64,000 bases of DNA, taken from UBA5972 sp964600965 (GTDB taxonomy: Bacteria > Pseudomonadota > Alphaproteobacteria > Rhodobacterales > Rhodobacteraceae). The DNA lies in contig CAZRLO010000004.1 in assembly GCA_964600965.1 (NCBI GenBank), positions 1 through 64,000 of the forward strand. The letters are read 5' to 3'. Below the pieces are notes generated by a model. That model did not search any database, had not been told where the DNA came from, and saw only the letters and a list, made by a program, of their open reading frames with translations. The translations under genes were made by a program, and so were the position numbers. Shown here in pieces: positions 1 to 8,193 of this stretch. Positions within the stretch are counted from its first letter, which is position 1. Every line of letters starts with the position of its first letter.

Positions 1-3000
1 GATGCGCCGGTGATTTACATTGCGCTGGATGACAAGCGTCTGGAAGAAACCCGCCGCGCCGTCGCGTTTTTCGCACCCGACCTGCCGGTTTTTGCCTTTC
101 CGGCGTGGGATTGCCTGCCCTATGACCGCATATCGCCGAACCAGAACGTTTCGGCGGCACGGATGGCCGTGCTGGCGATGCTGGCACAGGGGTTCGGGGG
201 GCGGTTTCTGTTGCTGACCACGCTCAACGCGGCAACGCAGCTTGTCCCGGCGCGTGAACTCCTGAAAACCGCCAGCTTTACCGCCGAGGTCGGCAAGCAG
301 ATCGACGAGGCGGGCTTGCGCGAATTCTTGACGCGCATGGGGTTTTCGCGGGCGCCAACGGTGCTGGAGCCGGGCGATTACGCGGTCCGGGGCGGGCTGA
401 TCGACCTGTTTCCGCCGGGGCAAAGCGGACCGGTGCGGCTGGACCTGTTCGGCGACGTGCTGGATGCGGCGCGCCGTTTCGACCCCGAAACCCAGCGCAC
501 CACCCAGCGGCTGGACCGGGTGGAACTGGCCCCGGTTTCCGAGATCATTCTGGACGCTGATGCGATCCGGCGGTTTCGACAGAATTACCGTCACGAATTC
601 GGTGCGGCGGGCAGCGACGATCCGCTTTATGCCGCCGTCAGCGCCGGGCGCAAACATCAGGGCATGGAACATTGGGCCCCCTATTTTCACGCGAAAATGG
701 AAACGCTGTTTGACTATCTGCCCGATGCGCGGGTGTGTCTGGCCGAAACCTTCGATGCCGCGCTGGCCGAGCGGCAGGCGCAGATCGCCACGCAATATGC
801 CAACCGCACCGAAGCGCTGGGGGCAAAATCCCGGTTGGACACGGTATACAAGCCCTGTCCGCCGGACCTGTTGTATCTGGACGAAACGGCCCTTGCCGGC
901 GCGGTTTTGGGGCGCGATGTGCGCGAGTTTTCGGCGTTGCCGCAGGCCTCGGGCCCGGGGATGAGTGATGCGGGCGGGCGGATAGGTCGGAACTTCGCGC
1001 CAGAGCGTCAATCCGAAAATACCGCTCTTTTCGGTGCTTTAGCGGACCATATTGATGCACGAAGCGCCGAAAGTCAGGTCGTCATTGCCGCATATTCCCC
1101 GGGCGCGCGTGAGCGTCTTTCGCATCTGCTGGTCGACGAGGGCGGCGCGCCCGCCGGCCTGATCGACAATATTGGCGATGTGCCGACGGGTCGGGGCGGG
1201 ACTTTTCTGGCGGTCTGGGCGCTGGAAAACGGGTTTACCGCGCCCGGACTGACCGTGATTTCCGAGACAGATATTCTGGGCGACCGCCTGATCCGCGCGC
1301 CCAAACGCAAGCGCCGGGCCGAGAATTTCCTGACCGAGGCCGCCACGCTGTCGCCCGGCGATCTGATCGTGCATGTCGACCATGGCGTCGGGCGGTTCAA
1401 CGGTCTGGAAACCATCGCCGCTGCCGGGGCACCGCATGAATGCATCGCGCTGGAATATGCGGGTGGTGACCGCCTGTACCTGCCGGTCGAGAACATCGAA
1501 CTGCTCAGCCGATATGGCCACGAAGAGGGCCTGCTTGACCGGCTTGGTGGCGGCGCATGGCAGGCGAAAAAGGCGAAACTGAAGGAACGCATCCGCGAAA
1601 TGGCCGAACGGCTGATCCGCGTCGCCGCCGAGCGCGCGCTGCGCTCGGCCCCGGTTCTGAACGTTCCGGAACACGATCTCGACCGGTTCAGCGCGCGGTT
1701 TCCCTACAGCGAGACCGACGATCAGTTGGCGGCAATCGCCGATGTGCTGAACGATATGGAAAGCGGCCGGCCGATGGACCGGCTGATCTGTGGCGACGTG
1801 GGTTTCGGCAAGACCGAGGTGGCGATGCGCGCGGCCTATGTCGCGGCGGCGAGCGGCCGTCAGATCGCGGTGATTGCCCCGACGACATTGCTGGCGCGGC
1901 AGCATTACAATTCGTTTCGCGAACGCTTTCGCGGCCTGCCGATCACCGTGCGCAGCCTTTCGCGGTTCGTGTCGTCATCGCAGGCGGCCCAGACCCGTCA
2001 GGGATTGGCCGAAGGGTCGGTCGATATCGTGATCGGCACCCACGCTGTGTTGGCGAAAAGCGTGAAATTTCAAAATCTTGGAATGCTGGTGATCGACGAG
2101 GAACAAAAATTCGGCGTCCGTCACAAGGAACGCCTGAAGGCGCTCAGAACCGATGTGCACGTGCTGACGCTGACGGCGACCCCGATCCCGCGCACGCTGC
2201 AACTGTCGTTGTCCGGCGTGCGCGACCTTTCGATCATCGGCACACCCCCGATCGACCGGCTGGCCATCCGCACCTATGTCAGCCCCTTTGACAGCGTGAC
2301 CATCCGCGAGGCACTGCTGCGCGAACATTACCGCGGCGGCCAGTCCTTTTACGTGGTCCCACGCGTGTCCGATCTGCGCGAAATCCAGGACTTCCTGACC
2401 GATCAGATCCCCGAAATCAGCTTTGTGGTCGCCCACGGGCAGATGGCGGCGGGCGAGCTTGATCAACGCATGAACGATTTTTACGACGGCAGATATGACG
2501 TGCTGCTGGCGACCACCATCGTTGAATCGGGCCTTGATATTCCGGCGGCCAACACGATGGTCATTCACCGCGCCGACATGTTCGGTCTGGCGCAGCTCTA
2601 TCAGATCCGGGGCAGGGTCGGGCGGTCCAAGACCCGCGCCTATGCCTATCTGACCACGCGGCCCCGCAAGAAGCTGACACCGAACGCCGAAAAGCGTTTG
2701 CGGGTTCTCGGGTCGCTCGATTCGCTGGGGGCGGGGTTCACGCTGGCATCGCAGGATCTGGACATAAGGGGGGCCGGGAACATTCTGGGGGACGCGCAAT
2801 CCGGGCAGGTGCGCGAGGTCGGCTATGCACTTTACCAAACCATGCTGGAAGAGGCGATTGCCAGAATAAAGGCGGGCACCGCCGAGGGCCTGTCGGAGGC
2901 CGACGAAACCTGGGCGCCTTCGATCAATCTGGGGGTGCCGGTCCTCATCCCCGAAACCTATGTGCCCGATCTGGATGTGCGCCTTGGGCTTTACCGGCGT

Positions 3001-3357
3001 CTGTCCGGTCTCAGCGAAAAGGTGGAACTCGAGGGTTTTGCCGCCGAACTGATCGACCGGTTCGGCAGTCTGCCCAAAGAAGTGAATTCGTTGCTGAACA
3101 TCGTCCGGATCAAATCGGTCTGCAAACGCGCGGGCATCGCCCGGCTGGATGGCGGGCCAAAGGGTGCGACGATCCAGTTTCACGACGACAAATTCGCCAA
3201 TCCGGCAGGTCTCGTGCAATTCATCAACGATCAGCGCGGTCTGGCCAAGGTGAAGAACAACAAGATCGTGGTGCGGCGCGACTGGAAAAAATCACGCGAC
3301 AAGGTCAAGGGCGCCTATGCGATTGCCCGCGATCTGGCGGTGCTGGCGGCGGGGTAG
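1..3357 (+). CDS. mfd: Transcription-repair coupling factor Mfd (5' end outside window)
   Basis: Mfd displaces RNA polymerase stalled at DNA lesions and recruits UvrA to start nucleotide excision repair. The frame is open from base 1, so about 30-40 N-terminal residues lie upstream of the window and 1118 codons are visible. Domain order fits the family: a UvrB-like N-terminal part with FPAWDCLPYDR near residue 37; a CarD/RID-type RNA-polymerase-interaction domain at about residues 450-505; then the translocase. Translocase motifs are Walker A GDVGFGKTE near 598, the DEEQ box near 699, TATPIPRT near 726 and QIRGRVGRS near 869. The C-terminal TRCF domain (LGVPVLIPETYVPDLDVRLG) follows. The stop lies before a convergent MFS gene, with an interspersed repeat in the junction. 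Nothing is broken in the visible part, and the identification is secure. Confidence 0.97.
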   Translation, partial: DAPVIYIALDDKRLEETRRAVAFFAPDLPVFAFPAWDCLPYDRISPNQNVSAARMAVLAMLAQGFGGRFLLLTTLNAATQLVPARELLKTASFTAEVGKQIDEAGLREFLTRMGFSRAPTVLEPGDYAVRGGLIDLFPPGQSGPVRLDLFGDVLDAARRFDPETQRTTQRLDRVELAPVSEIILDADAIRRFRQNYRHEFGAAGSDDPLYAAVSAGRKHQGMEHWAPYFHAKMETLFDYLPDARVCLAETFDAALAERQAQIATQYANRTEALGAKSRLDTVYKPCPPDLLYLDETALAGAVLGRDVREFSALPQASGPGMSDAGGRIGRNFAPERQSENTALFGALADHIDARSAESQVVIAAYSPGARERLSHLLVDEGGAPAGLIDNIGDVPTGRGGTFLAVWALENGFTAPGLTVISETDILGDRLIRAPKRKRRAENFLTEAATLSPGDLIVHVDHGVGRFNGLETIAAAGAPHECIALEYAGGDRLYLPVENIELLSRYGHEEGLLDRLGGGAWQAKKAKLKERIREMAERLIRVAAERALRSAPVLNVPEHDLDRFSARFPYSETDDQLAAIADVLNDMESGRPMDRLICGDVGFGKTEVAMRAAYVAAASGRQIAVIAPTTLLARQHYNSFRERFRGLPITVRSLSRFVSSSQAAQTRQGLAEGSVDIVIGTHAVLAKSVKFQNLGMLVIDEEQKFGVRHKERLKALRTDVHVLTLTATPIPRTLQLSLSGVRDLSIIGTPPIDRLAIRTYVSPFDSVTIREALLREHYRGGQSFYVVPRVSDLREIQDFLTDQIPEISFVVAHGQMAAGELDQRMNDFYDGRYDVLLATTIVESGLDIPAANTMVIHRADMFGLAQLYQIRGRVGRSKTRAYAYLTTRPRKKLTPNAEKRLRVLGSLDSLGAGFTLASQDLDIRGAGNILGDAQSGQVREVGYALYQTMLEEAIARIKAGTAEGLSEADETWAPSINLGVPVLIPETYVPDLDVRLGLYRRLSGLSEKVELEGFAAELIDRFGSLPKEVNSLLNIVRIKSVCKRAGIARLDGGPKGATIQFHDDKFANPAGLVQFINDQRGLAKVKNNKIVVRRDWKKSRDKVKGAYAIARDLAVLAAG

Positions 3358-3419
3358 GCCGGGCGGGCGTCGGCCGGTAGATCTGGCGCTTTCCCGGCAC
3401 CGCAAAGAGCTGAAAATAC

Positions 3420-3545
3420 CAACGGACCCAAAGACCGTCCTTCCGCCATCAATGGGTTCAGACTCCCGCCGGACCTTATCTGGATGATTACGGCGCCGCC
3501 GATCGACGGACCGAGATCCGGTGAACGGGCGATGGTGACTTCTAC
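3420..3545 (+). repeat. Interspersed intergenic repeat, copy 1 (partial)
   Basis: This stretch, from ACGGACCC to about the stop codon of the MFS gene, aligns by eye with about 10053-10195. Shared blocks include ACGGACCC.AAAGACCG, a GGTTCAG block, GCCGGACCTT, and ATCGACGG.CCG followed by TCCGG.GAACGGGC. It fills the gap between the convergent ends of mfd and the MFS gene. It lacks the distal half seen in copy 2. Function is unknown; position suggests a transcript-end or REP-like element. Confidence 0.6.
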
Positions 3546-4753
3546 GCGTCTCCCGATCCCTGCTTCGGATTCAAAAACATCAGCGCAAACCCCAGACCGG
3601 TGCAGATCGTGAAACCCGACACCAGCGGCAGGACCGAGCCGTCGAACGCCAGCCCGATCGGCACCGCGATCAGCACGCCAAAGAGGGTGCTGACCGCGCC
3701 GATCACCGCGGCCGCCATTCCGGCGATATGCCCCATCGGTTCCATCGCCAGCGCATTTAGGTTGCCGAATGTCAGCCCCGGCACGATGAAGCTCTGGATC
3801 GACCAGATCAGGAATATCGGAAAGAGACCCGCCGTCGAAAGATCCGAAAACAGCAGCAGCGCCAGCATCCCGAGATTGACGATCAGCGTCGCCCCCAGCG
3901 CGAATTTCGCCAGCGCCCGCATGCCCAGCCGCAGCACCAGCGCCCCGTTGATGAACCCCGAAACCCCGGAAATCAGCGCGATCAACGCGAAGTAGAGCGG
4001 AAAGCGGTGCCCCGCCCCGAAAACATCGACGAAAACCTGTTGGGCCGAACTGAGATAACCGAACAACGCGCCGTATCCCAGCGACATTACCAGCACATAG
4101 ATGAGGACCACGCGCGAGGACATGACCTCGACAATCGCGGCGCGATATGCGGTCCATTTCAGGGCGCGGCGATCTTTTGGGGCCAGCGTTTCGGGTTGGC
4201 GCAGATTCAGCCACAACAGCGCCAGCAACGCAAACAGGATGAAAGCGACAAAGATGCTGCGCCAGCCAAAGGCCAGAAACAGCGTCTGCCCGATCAGCGG
4301 CGCGACCGCCGGTACCAGCACGAAAACCGCCATCGCAAACGACATCACGCGGGCCATCATGCGCCCGGCATAAAGGTCGCGCACCATGGCGATGGTGACC
4401 GTGCGCGGCGCGGAAACGCCGATCCCCTGAATGAACCGGGCCAGCAGCATCAGTTCAAGCGAGCGCACCCAGATCGCCATCAGGCACCCCGCGATATAAA
4501 GCCCCAGCCCGGCCGAAATCACCACCTTGCGCCCCAATGTATCGGATATCGGTCCGCTGAATAGCTGGCCGATGCCGGTTCCCAGAACGAAACTGGTGAT
4601 CACAAGCTGGGCGCGGTTGACTTCGGAAAGGTTCAGATCAACGGCGATCTCGGGCAATGCCGGCAGCATCGCGTCGGTGCCAAAGGCGATCATCGCGAAA
4701 AGGATGGCAATCAGAACGATGAATTCCGCGAAAGGCAGCGTTTTTGAGTTCAT
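3542..4753 (-). CDS. MFS exporter, Bcr/CflA drug-resistance type
   Basis: This 403-residue integral membrane transporter has about twelve hydrophobic segments and probably exports small hydrophobic compounds by proton antiport. The N-terminal region (FGTDAMLPALPEIAVDLNLSE, then TSFVLGTGIGQLFSGPISD and GRKVV) is the Bcr/CflA (DHA1) signature, with the loop 2-3 motif GPISDTLGRKV. The start was placed at the ATG at 4753 because it overlaps the upstream oxidoreductase stop as ATGA and puts MNSKTLPFAEF directly before the first membrane helix; an in-frame start 51 bases upstream would add an arginine-rich leader. It is the last gene of a three-gene coupled unit with an FrnE-like oxidoreductase and an acyl-CoA ligase. 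Its substrate is not predictable from sequence. Confidence 0.88.
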   Translation of the reverse strand: MNSKTLPFAEFIVLIAILFAMIAFGTDAMLPALPEIAVDLNLSEVNRAQLVITSFVLGTGIGQLFSGPISDTLGRKVVISAGLGLYIAGCLMAIWVRSLELMLLARFIQGIGVSAPRTVTIAMVRDLYAGRMMARVMSFAMAVFVLVPAVAPLIGQTLFLAFGWRSIFVAFILFALLALLWLNLRQPETLAPKDRRALKWTAYRAAIVEVMSSRVVLIYVLVMSLGYGALFGYLSSAQQVFVDVFGAGHRFPLYFALIALISGVSGFINGALVLRLGMRALAKFALGATLIVNLGMLALLLFSDLSTAGLFPIFLIWSIQSFIVPGLTFGNLNALAMEPMGHIAGMAAAVIGAVSTLFGVLIAVPIGLAFDGSVLPLVSGFTICTGLGFALMFLNPKQGSGDA

Positions 4754-5397
4754 GTCGCCAGAGCTTGCGGCGCATGGCCGATCTCGTCGATCACCCGAAG
4801 CCATAACGAAGATGGTTGCGCGCCCTGCACCACATAGTGGTTGTCGGCGATGAAACAGGGCACGCCGCCGACACCACGCGCGCGGAAGTCACGGTCCAGT
4901 GCCTGAATTTCACCAACCATCGCATCGCTGGCCAGCAACCGGGCGACTGCCGGTGCATCCATGCCCGCGTCTTTGGCGATGCTGGTCAGGACATCAAGGT
5001 TCGAAATATCGCGCCCGTGCGAAAAATAGGCCTCAAACAGGGCGGTGGTCACCGTTTCCTGGCGGTCTTCCTGACCGGCCCAATAGATCAGGCGATGCGC
5101 ATTCAGCGTGTTCGGCGTGCGCGTGATCGCCGCGAAATTGAACGTCAGACCGGCGTCCTGCGCCGCAGTCTCGATCTGGCTGTAAACCCTTACCGCGCCT
5201 TCCTTGCCGCCGAATTTCAGCGCCAGGTATTCGGCGCGGTCCATGCCCTCGGGCGGCATGTCGGGGTTGAGCTGGAACGGGTGCCAGAAAATATCCAGAC
5301 CATGCCCGGGCCGCTGGCGCAGCGCGCCATCCAGATTGGCCTTGCCGATCGCACACCACGGGCAGATCGGATCAGAGATGATATCAAGCCGGGTCAT
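4750..5397 (-). CDS. FrnE/DsbA-family thioredoxin-fold oxidoreductase
   Basis: This 215-residue protein starts with a beta strand (TRLDIISDPICPWC) ending in a CPWC redox motif at residues 12-15. That is the hallmark of the cytoplasmic DsbA/FrnE/2-hydroxychromene-2-carboxylate isomerase group (DSBA domain). There is no signal peptide, so it is expected in the cytoplasm. C-terminal GVGGVPCFIADNHYVVQGAQ matches the family's cis-proline region. Both ends overlap neighbours by four bases: its start with the acyl-CoA ligase stop and its stop with the MFS start. The three products are therefore probably made together. Possible roles are thiol-disulfide exchange or glutathione/CoA-thiol chemistry on the ligase product, but this is inference. 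FrnE members were first linked to polyketide tailoring and later to oxidative stress, so the exact reaction stays open. Confidence 0.85.
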   Translation of the reverse strand: MTRLDIISDPICPWCAIGKANLDGALRQRPGHGLDIFWHPFQLNPDMPPEGMDRAEYLALKFGGKEGAVRVYSQIETAAQDAGLTFNFAAITRTPNTLNAHRLIYWAGQEDRQETVTTALFEAYFSHGRDISNLDVLTSIAKDAGMDAPAVARLLASDAMVGEIQALDRDFRARGVGGVPCFIADNHYVVQGAQPSSLWLRVIDEIGHAPQALAT

Positions 5398-6947
5398 GTG
5401 TCATTCCATTCTGCGCGGTGCCGGGCCGCGTATTGCGCCCTGAGTGCGGCGCGTCTGAGCTTGCCGTTCGCGCTTTTGGGCAGCGTATCCACGCGGATGA
5501 ACAGGCGCGGACACTTATACCGCGCAAGACGGGCGCTGCAATATGCAAGCAGCGCGGCATCGTCCGGCGGCGACAGGGCCTGATAGAATGCGGCAATGAC
5601 GTGGGTACCGGGTTTCACCTCGACCGCCGCGGCGGCGGATTCCTCGATGGCCGGGTGGCGGTTCAGAACGGCCTCCACTTCGATGGGCGACACACGGAAA
5701 CCACCGGCATTCATCATGTCGTCTTCGCGACCCAGATAGGTGATTTCCCCGTCCGGGCGCATGGCAACGATATCGCCGGTCAGAAACCAGTCGCCGCGAA
5801 ACTGTGCCGCCGTGGCCGATGGATTGCGGAAATAACCCCGCATCAGGCCGGGGTCATCGCGCGAAACCGCAAGAATGCCCGGTTGATCAAACGGCACCGG
5901 TGCGCCACGACCGGGGTCGATCACGGCCACATGGCGGCCATCCTGCGGGCGACCGATCGCGGGTTCGGCGGTCGGATTGGCCGGGCTTGAGGATATGAAG
6001 GTCGAGATTTCGCTCATCCCCAGGGCTTCGTAGATCGCGGTGCCGGTGCGGGCCTGCCAGCGGGCGCGGATTTCGGGTGGCAGTTTTTCGCCCGCCGACA
6101 GCGCGTGGCGCAACTTCGGCATCGAAATATCGCCCGCATTGCCAAGAATGCGTCGGAAAATGCCCGGCGCGGCGGCAAACAGGCTGGCGCGGTGCGTGCC
6201 AAGCAGGCCCGGCAGGTCGTGGGCCTCGGTTCCTGGGGCGGCGATCAGGGCGGTCGCACCGATGGCCCATGGATCACAAAGACCGGTGCCCAGCGTATAT
6301 GTCCAGTTCATCGCGCCGGCATGCAGCAACCGGTCGTTCTTGCAGAGCCCGTACCAGCCCTGCCACATCATCCGCCGCGCCCAGACCGCGCGGTGGGCAT
6401 GTTCAACCAGACGCGGCGCGCCCGCGGTGCCGGATGTCGGAATGACATAGGCCAGACGGTCGGGGTTGCCGGGCCGAAAGGACGCGGGCGCATGAACCTG
6501 CAATGCCGCGATGTCGTCGGGCAAAAGGACGCGACACCCCGGGTTCTGCGGCGCGTCGATGCCGGTACCAACACAGATCAAGGCCGGTGCCAGCAGCCGG
6601 ATCAGGTGATCGACCTCGGGCGCGGTCAGTTGCGCCGACGATGGCGACGGGACATATCCGGCGGCCACCGCGCCGAGAAACAGCAGCGGAAAGCTTACCT
6701 CGTCGCCCACCCGCAGCAGGATGCGCGCGCCATCGGGCAGGCCCAGCGCGCGCAACCCGCCGGCGGTTGCCAGGACGGCGTGCTCGACCTCGCGATAGGT
6801 CCATCGCCGGGCCGTGGTTGACGACAAAATTTCGAGCGCCGGCTTTTCGGGCGTCGTCTTTGCGGCTGCCAGAACGTGGGCCGCGAGATTGAAATTGGGT
6901 GGGCAGGGCGCTTGGGGAGCGCTGTGGAAAATCGATCCGGCGTTCAT
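5394..6947 (-). CDS. Acyl-CoA/benzoate-CoA-ligase-like AMP-forming synthetase
   Basis: This 517-residue member of the ANL adenylating superfamily is expected to activate a carboxylic acid with ATP and CoA. The adenylation P-loop is the variant PTSGTAGAPRLVEHAHR near residue 170, and YEALGMSEIS lies near the middle. The acyl-adenylate motif is LTGDIVAMRPDGEITYLGREDDMMNAGGFRVSPIEVE (split here only by reading), and the C-terminal catalytic lysine is in PKSANGKLRR. The N-terminal PPNFNLAAHVL and GWYGLCKNDRLLH resemble benzoate-CoA ligases. The start was set at the ATG at 6947, where homology begins; an upstream start 52 codons away would add a basic, family-atypical extension. It is the first gene of the coupled trio and divergent from the XRE-cupin regulator. 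The substrate (aromatic or short/medium acyl) is not certain. Confidence 0.85.
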   Translation of the reverse strand: MNAGSIFHSAPQAPCPPNFNLAAHVLAAAKTTPEKPALEILSSTTARRWTYREVEHAVLATAGGLRALGLPDGARILLRVGDEVSFPLLFLGAVAAGYVPSPSSAQLTAPEVDHLIRLLAPALICVGTGIDAPQNPGCRVLLPDDIAALQVHAPASFRPGNPDRLAYVIPTSGTAGAPRLVEHAHRAVWARRMMWQGWYGLCKNDRLLHAGAMNWTYTLGTGLCDPWAIGATALIAAPGTEAHDLPGLLGTHRASLFAAAPGIFRRILGNAGDISMPKLRHALSAGEKLPPEIRARWQARTGTAIYEALGMSEISTFISSSPANPTAEPAIGRPQDGRHVAVIDPGRGAPVPFDQPGILAVSRDDPGLMRGYFRNPSATAAQFRGDWFLTGDIVAMRPDGEITYLGREDDMMNAGGFRVSPIEVEAVLNRHPAIEESAAAAVEVKPGTHVIAAFYQALSPPDDAALLAYCSARLARYKCPRLFIRVDTLPKSANGKLRRAALRAQYAARHRAEWNDT

Positions 6948-7293
6948 TCCGCTTGCTAGAGCATCCGGGGGCCTGACCGCAACCAACGAGATCAGACAAC
7001 CCGCGCCGCCGGGCCGTGACGCGGGACGTGCCACCCGGCGTATGGTGGTTAATCGCTGTCGTTTGATCTGGAAGATTGGCGACCTTTTTTTGTTTTGGGA
7101 CAATGTGTTGCGATGGTTTCGCTTGCGTGACTAAAATATTTTAATGCTTTTCGCCCGCCACTGCTTTCCAACCCGCATTTTCACAAGACCCGGGCCAAAC
7201 GCCGCGCATCACCCTCTTGCAATCGGCGCCTCCGCCGGTTGCAACCTGCCGTCCGTGGCGGTAAGGGCGTTGGCACGAACCCAGCAGGTGCCG
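6948..7293. promoter_or_regulatory. Divergent control region with palindrome copy 1
   Basis: This 346-base region separates the divergent acyl-CoA ligase and XRE-cupin regulator and must hold both promoters. Around 7127-7148 it carries GTGACTAAAATATTTTA, which is shared with two other sites in the window (36415 and 40258). Here the right arm is imperfect (AATGC instead of GTCAC). The site lies about 150 bases upstream of the regulator start and about 180 upstream of the ligase start, compatible with an operator. The AT-rich stretch TTTTTTTGTTTTGGGACAAT lies just before it. No gene was seen in this gap. Confidence 0.55.
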
Positions 7294-7917
7294 ATGTCTC
7301 AAGCCAATGAACCCAGCCTGATCCGCATGGCGCGCGCCGACGGCAAAGAGGCCACGATTGCACCCCTGAAACTGGGCCACCGCGTTCGCGAATTGCGCAA
7401 GGCCCGTAACTGGACGCTGGAACAGGCCGCCAAAGAGGCCGGACTTGCACGCTCGACCCTTTCCAAGATCGAAAACGAACAGATGTCGCCGACATTCGAT
7501 GCGGTCAAGAAACTGGCCGAGGGGCTGGGCATCTCGATCCCGCAGCTATTCACCCCGCCCAAACAGGAACGCGTGCTGGGGCGGATGGCGATCACCCGTC
7601 CGGGCGAGGGCAAACCCTATCTCACCGCCACATATGAACACGAATTGCTGGCCCCGAACCTGACGCGCAAGGCAATGCTGCCCTATCGGGCCCGCGTGCG
7701 CGCCCGCGATGCCGCCGAATTCAACGGCTGGGTCCGCCACGATGGCGAGGAATTTCTGTATGTCCTGTCCGGCGTGATCACCTTTTACAGCGAGTTTTAT
7801 GAACCCGTCGAAATGCGCCGCGGCGACAGCGCCTATTACGACGCCGCGATGGGCCACAACGTGGTTTCCATCAGCCAGGAAGATGCGATCATCCTGTGGG
7901 TCACGTCGCTGCAATGA
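7294..7917 (+). CDS. XRE-family regulator with C-terminal cupin
   Basis: This 207-residue transcription regulator has an N-terminal helix-turn-helix at about residues 28-85 (LGHRVRELRKARNWTLEQAA, then LARSTLSKIENEQMSPTFD). A small-molecule-sensing cupin domain fills the C-terminal third (RHDGEEFLYVLSGVITFYSEFYEP, then MRRGDSAYYDAAMGHNVVS). This HTH_XRE plus cupin_2 layout occurs in many metabolic repressors. The start is the ATG at 7294, preceded by AGGTG; longer in-frame starts add sequence without family resemblance. It is divergent from the ligase-FrnE-MFS unit, so local control of that unit is the simplest expectation. It is one candidate reader of the palindrome in the intergenic region. 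The ligand is unknown. Confidence 0.88.
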   Translation: MSQANEPSLIRMARADGKEATIAPLKLGHRVRELRKARNWTLEQAAKEAGLARSTLSKIENEQMSPTFDAVKKLAEGLGISIPQLFTPPKQERVLGRMAITRPGEGKPYLTATYEHELLAPNLTRKAMLPYRARVRARDAAEFNGWVRHDGEEFLYVLSGVITFYSEFYEPVEMRRGDSAYYDAAMGHNVVSISQEDAIILWVTSLQ

Positions 7918-8004
7918 TCCCGTTGCTGGCGACCGCAGACCAAAACCCGAATTCCGGCGCTTTTTGAGGGCGTTACCGCGCGGCGTTCATTTTCCGGGAT
8001 TCGA

Positions 8005-8080
8005 CAAAAAAACGCCCGCACGAAGCGGGCGTTAAGTTATTGAGGCAGGTTTCATACAGGCAAGAAACCTATCGAGCAGT
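8005..8080 (-). ncRNA. Candidate small RNA with own promoter and terminator
   Basis: On the minus strand a sigma70-like promoter (TTGGCG at 8115-8110, 17-base spacer, TATAAC at 8092-8087) predicts a start near 8080. The predicted transcript of about 76 nt holds a hairpin with perfect arms AGGTTTC/GAAACCT. It ends in a GC-rich hairpin (AACGCCCGC, loop TTCGT, GCGGGCGTT) followed by seven U. There is no open frame of useful length. No minus-strand protein gene lies nearby that needs this terminator: the gene to the right starts at 8194 on the plus strand and the gene to the left is also plus-strand. I recognise no known RNA family. The alternative is a weak bidirectional terminator of the XRE gene. 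Confidence 0.45.
8006..8033 (-). terminator. Rho-independent terminator (minus strand)
   Basis: Nine-base-pair stem AACGCCCGC/GCGGGCGTT with a five-base loop. On the minus strand it is followed by seven T (7 A on the plus strand at 8006-8012). The plus-strand side lacks a T run, so the main direction is minus, ending the candidate small RNA. Confidence 0.7.
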
Positions 8081-8193
8081 GCAGTTGTTATACGAAATCT
8101 GTACGGGTGCGCCAAGTTAAAATTTGAAAATTTTGTGGCAAGTCAGTAGGCTGGACCACGACCTGCCCCCATCATGACGGAAATGTTGCGCCG

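Noticed and set aside
1975..3219. Long antisense open frame opposite mfd (and similar ones, e.g. 8503-9624 minus and 42246-44243 minus)
   Set aside because: High-GC third positions create long open antisense frames; these have Gln/His/Arg-rich composition and no family likeness, whereas the plus strand is a firm gene.
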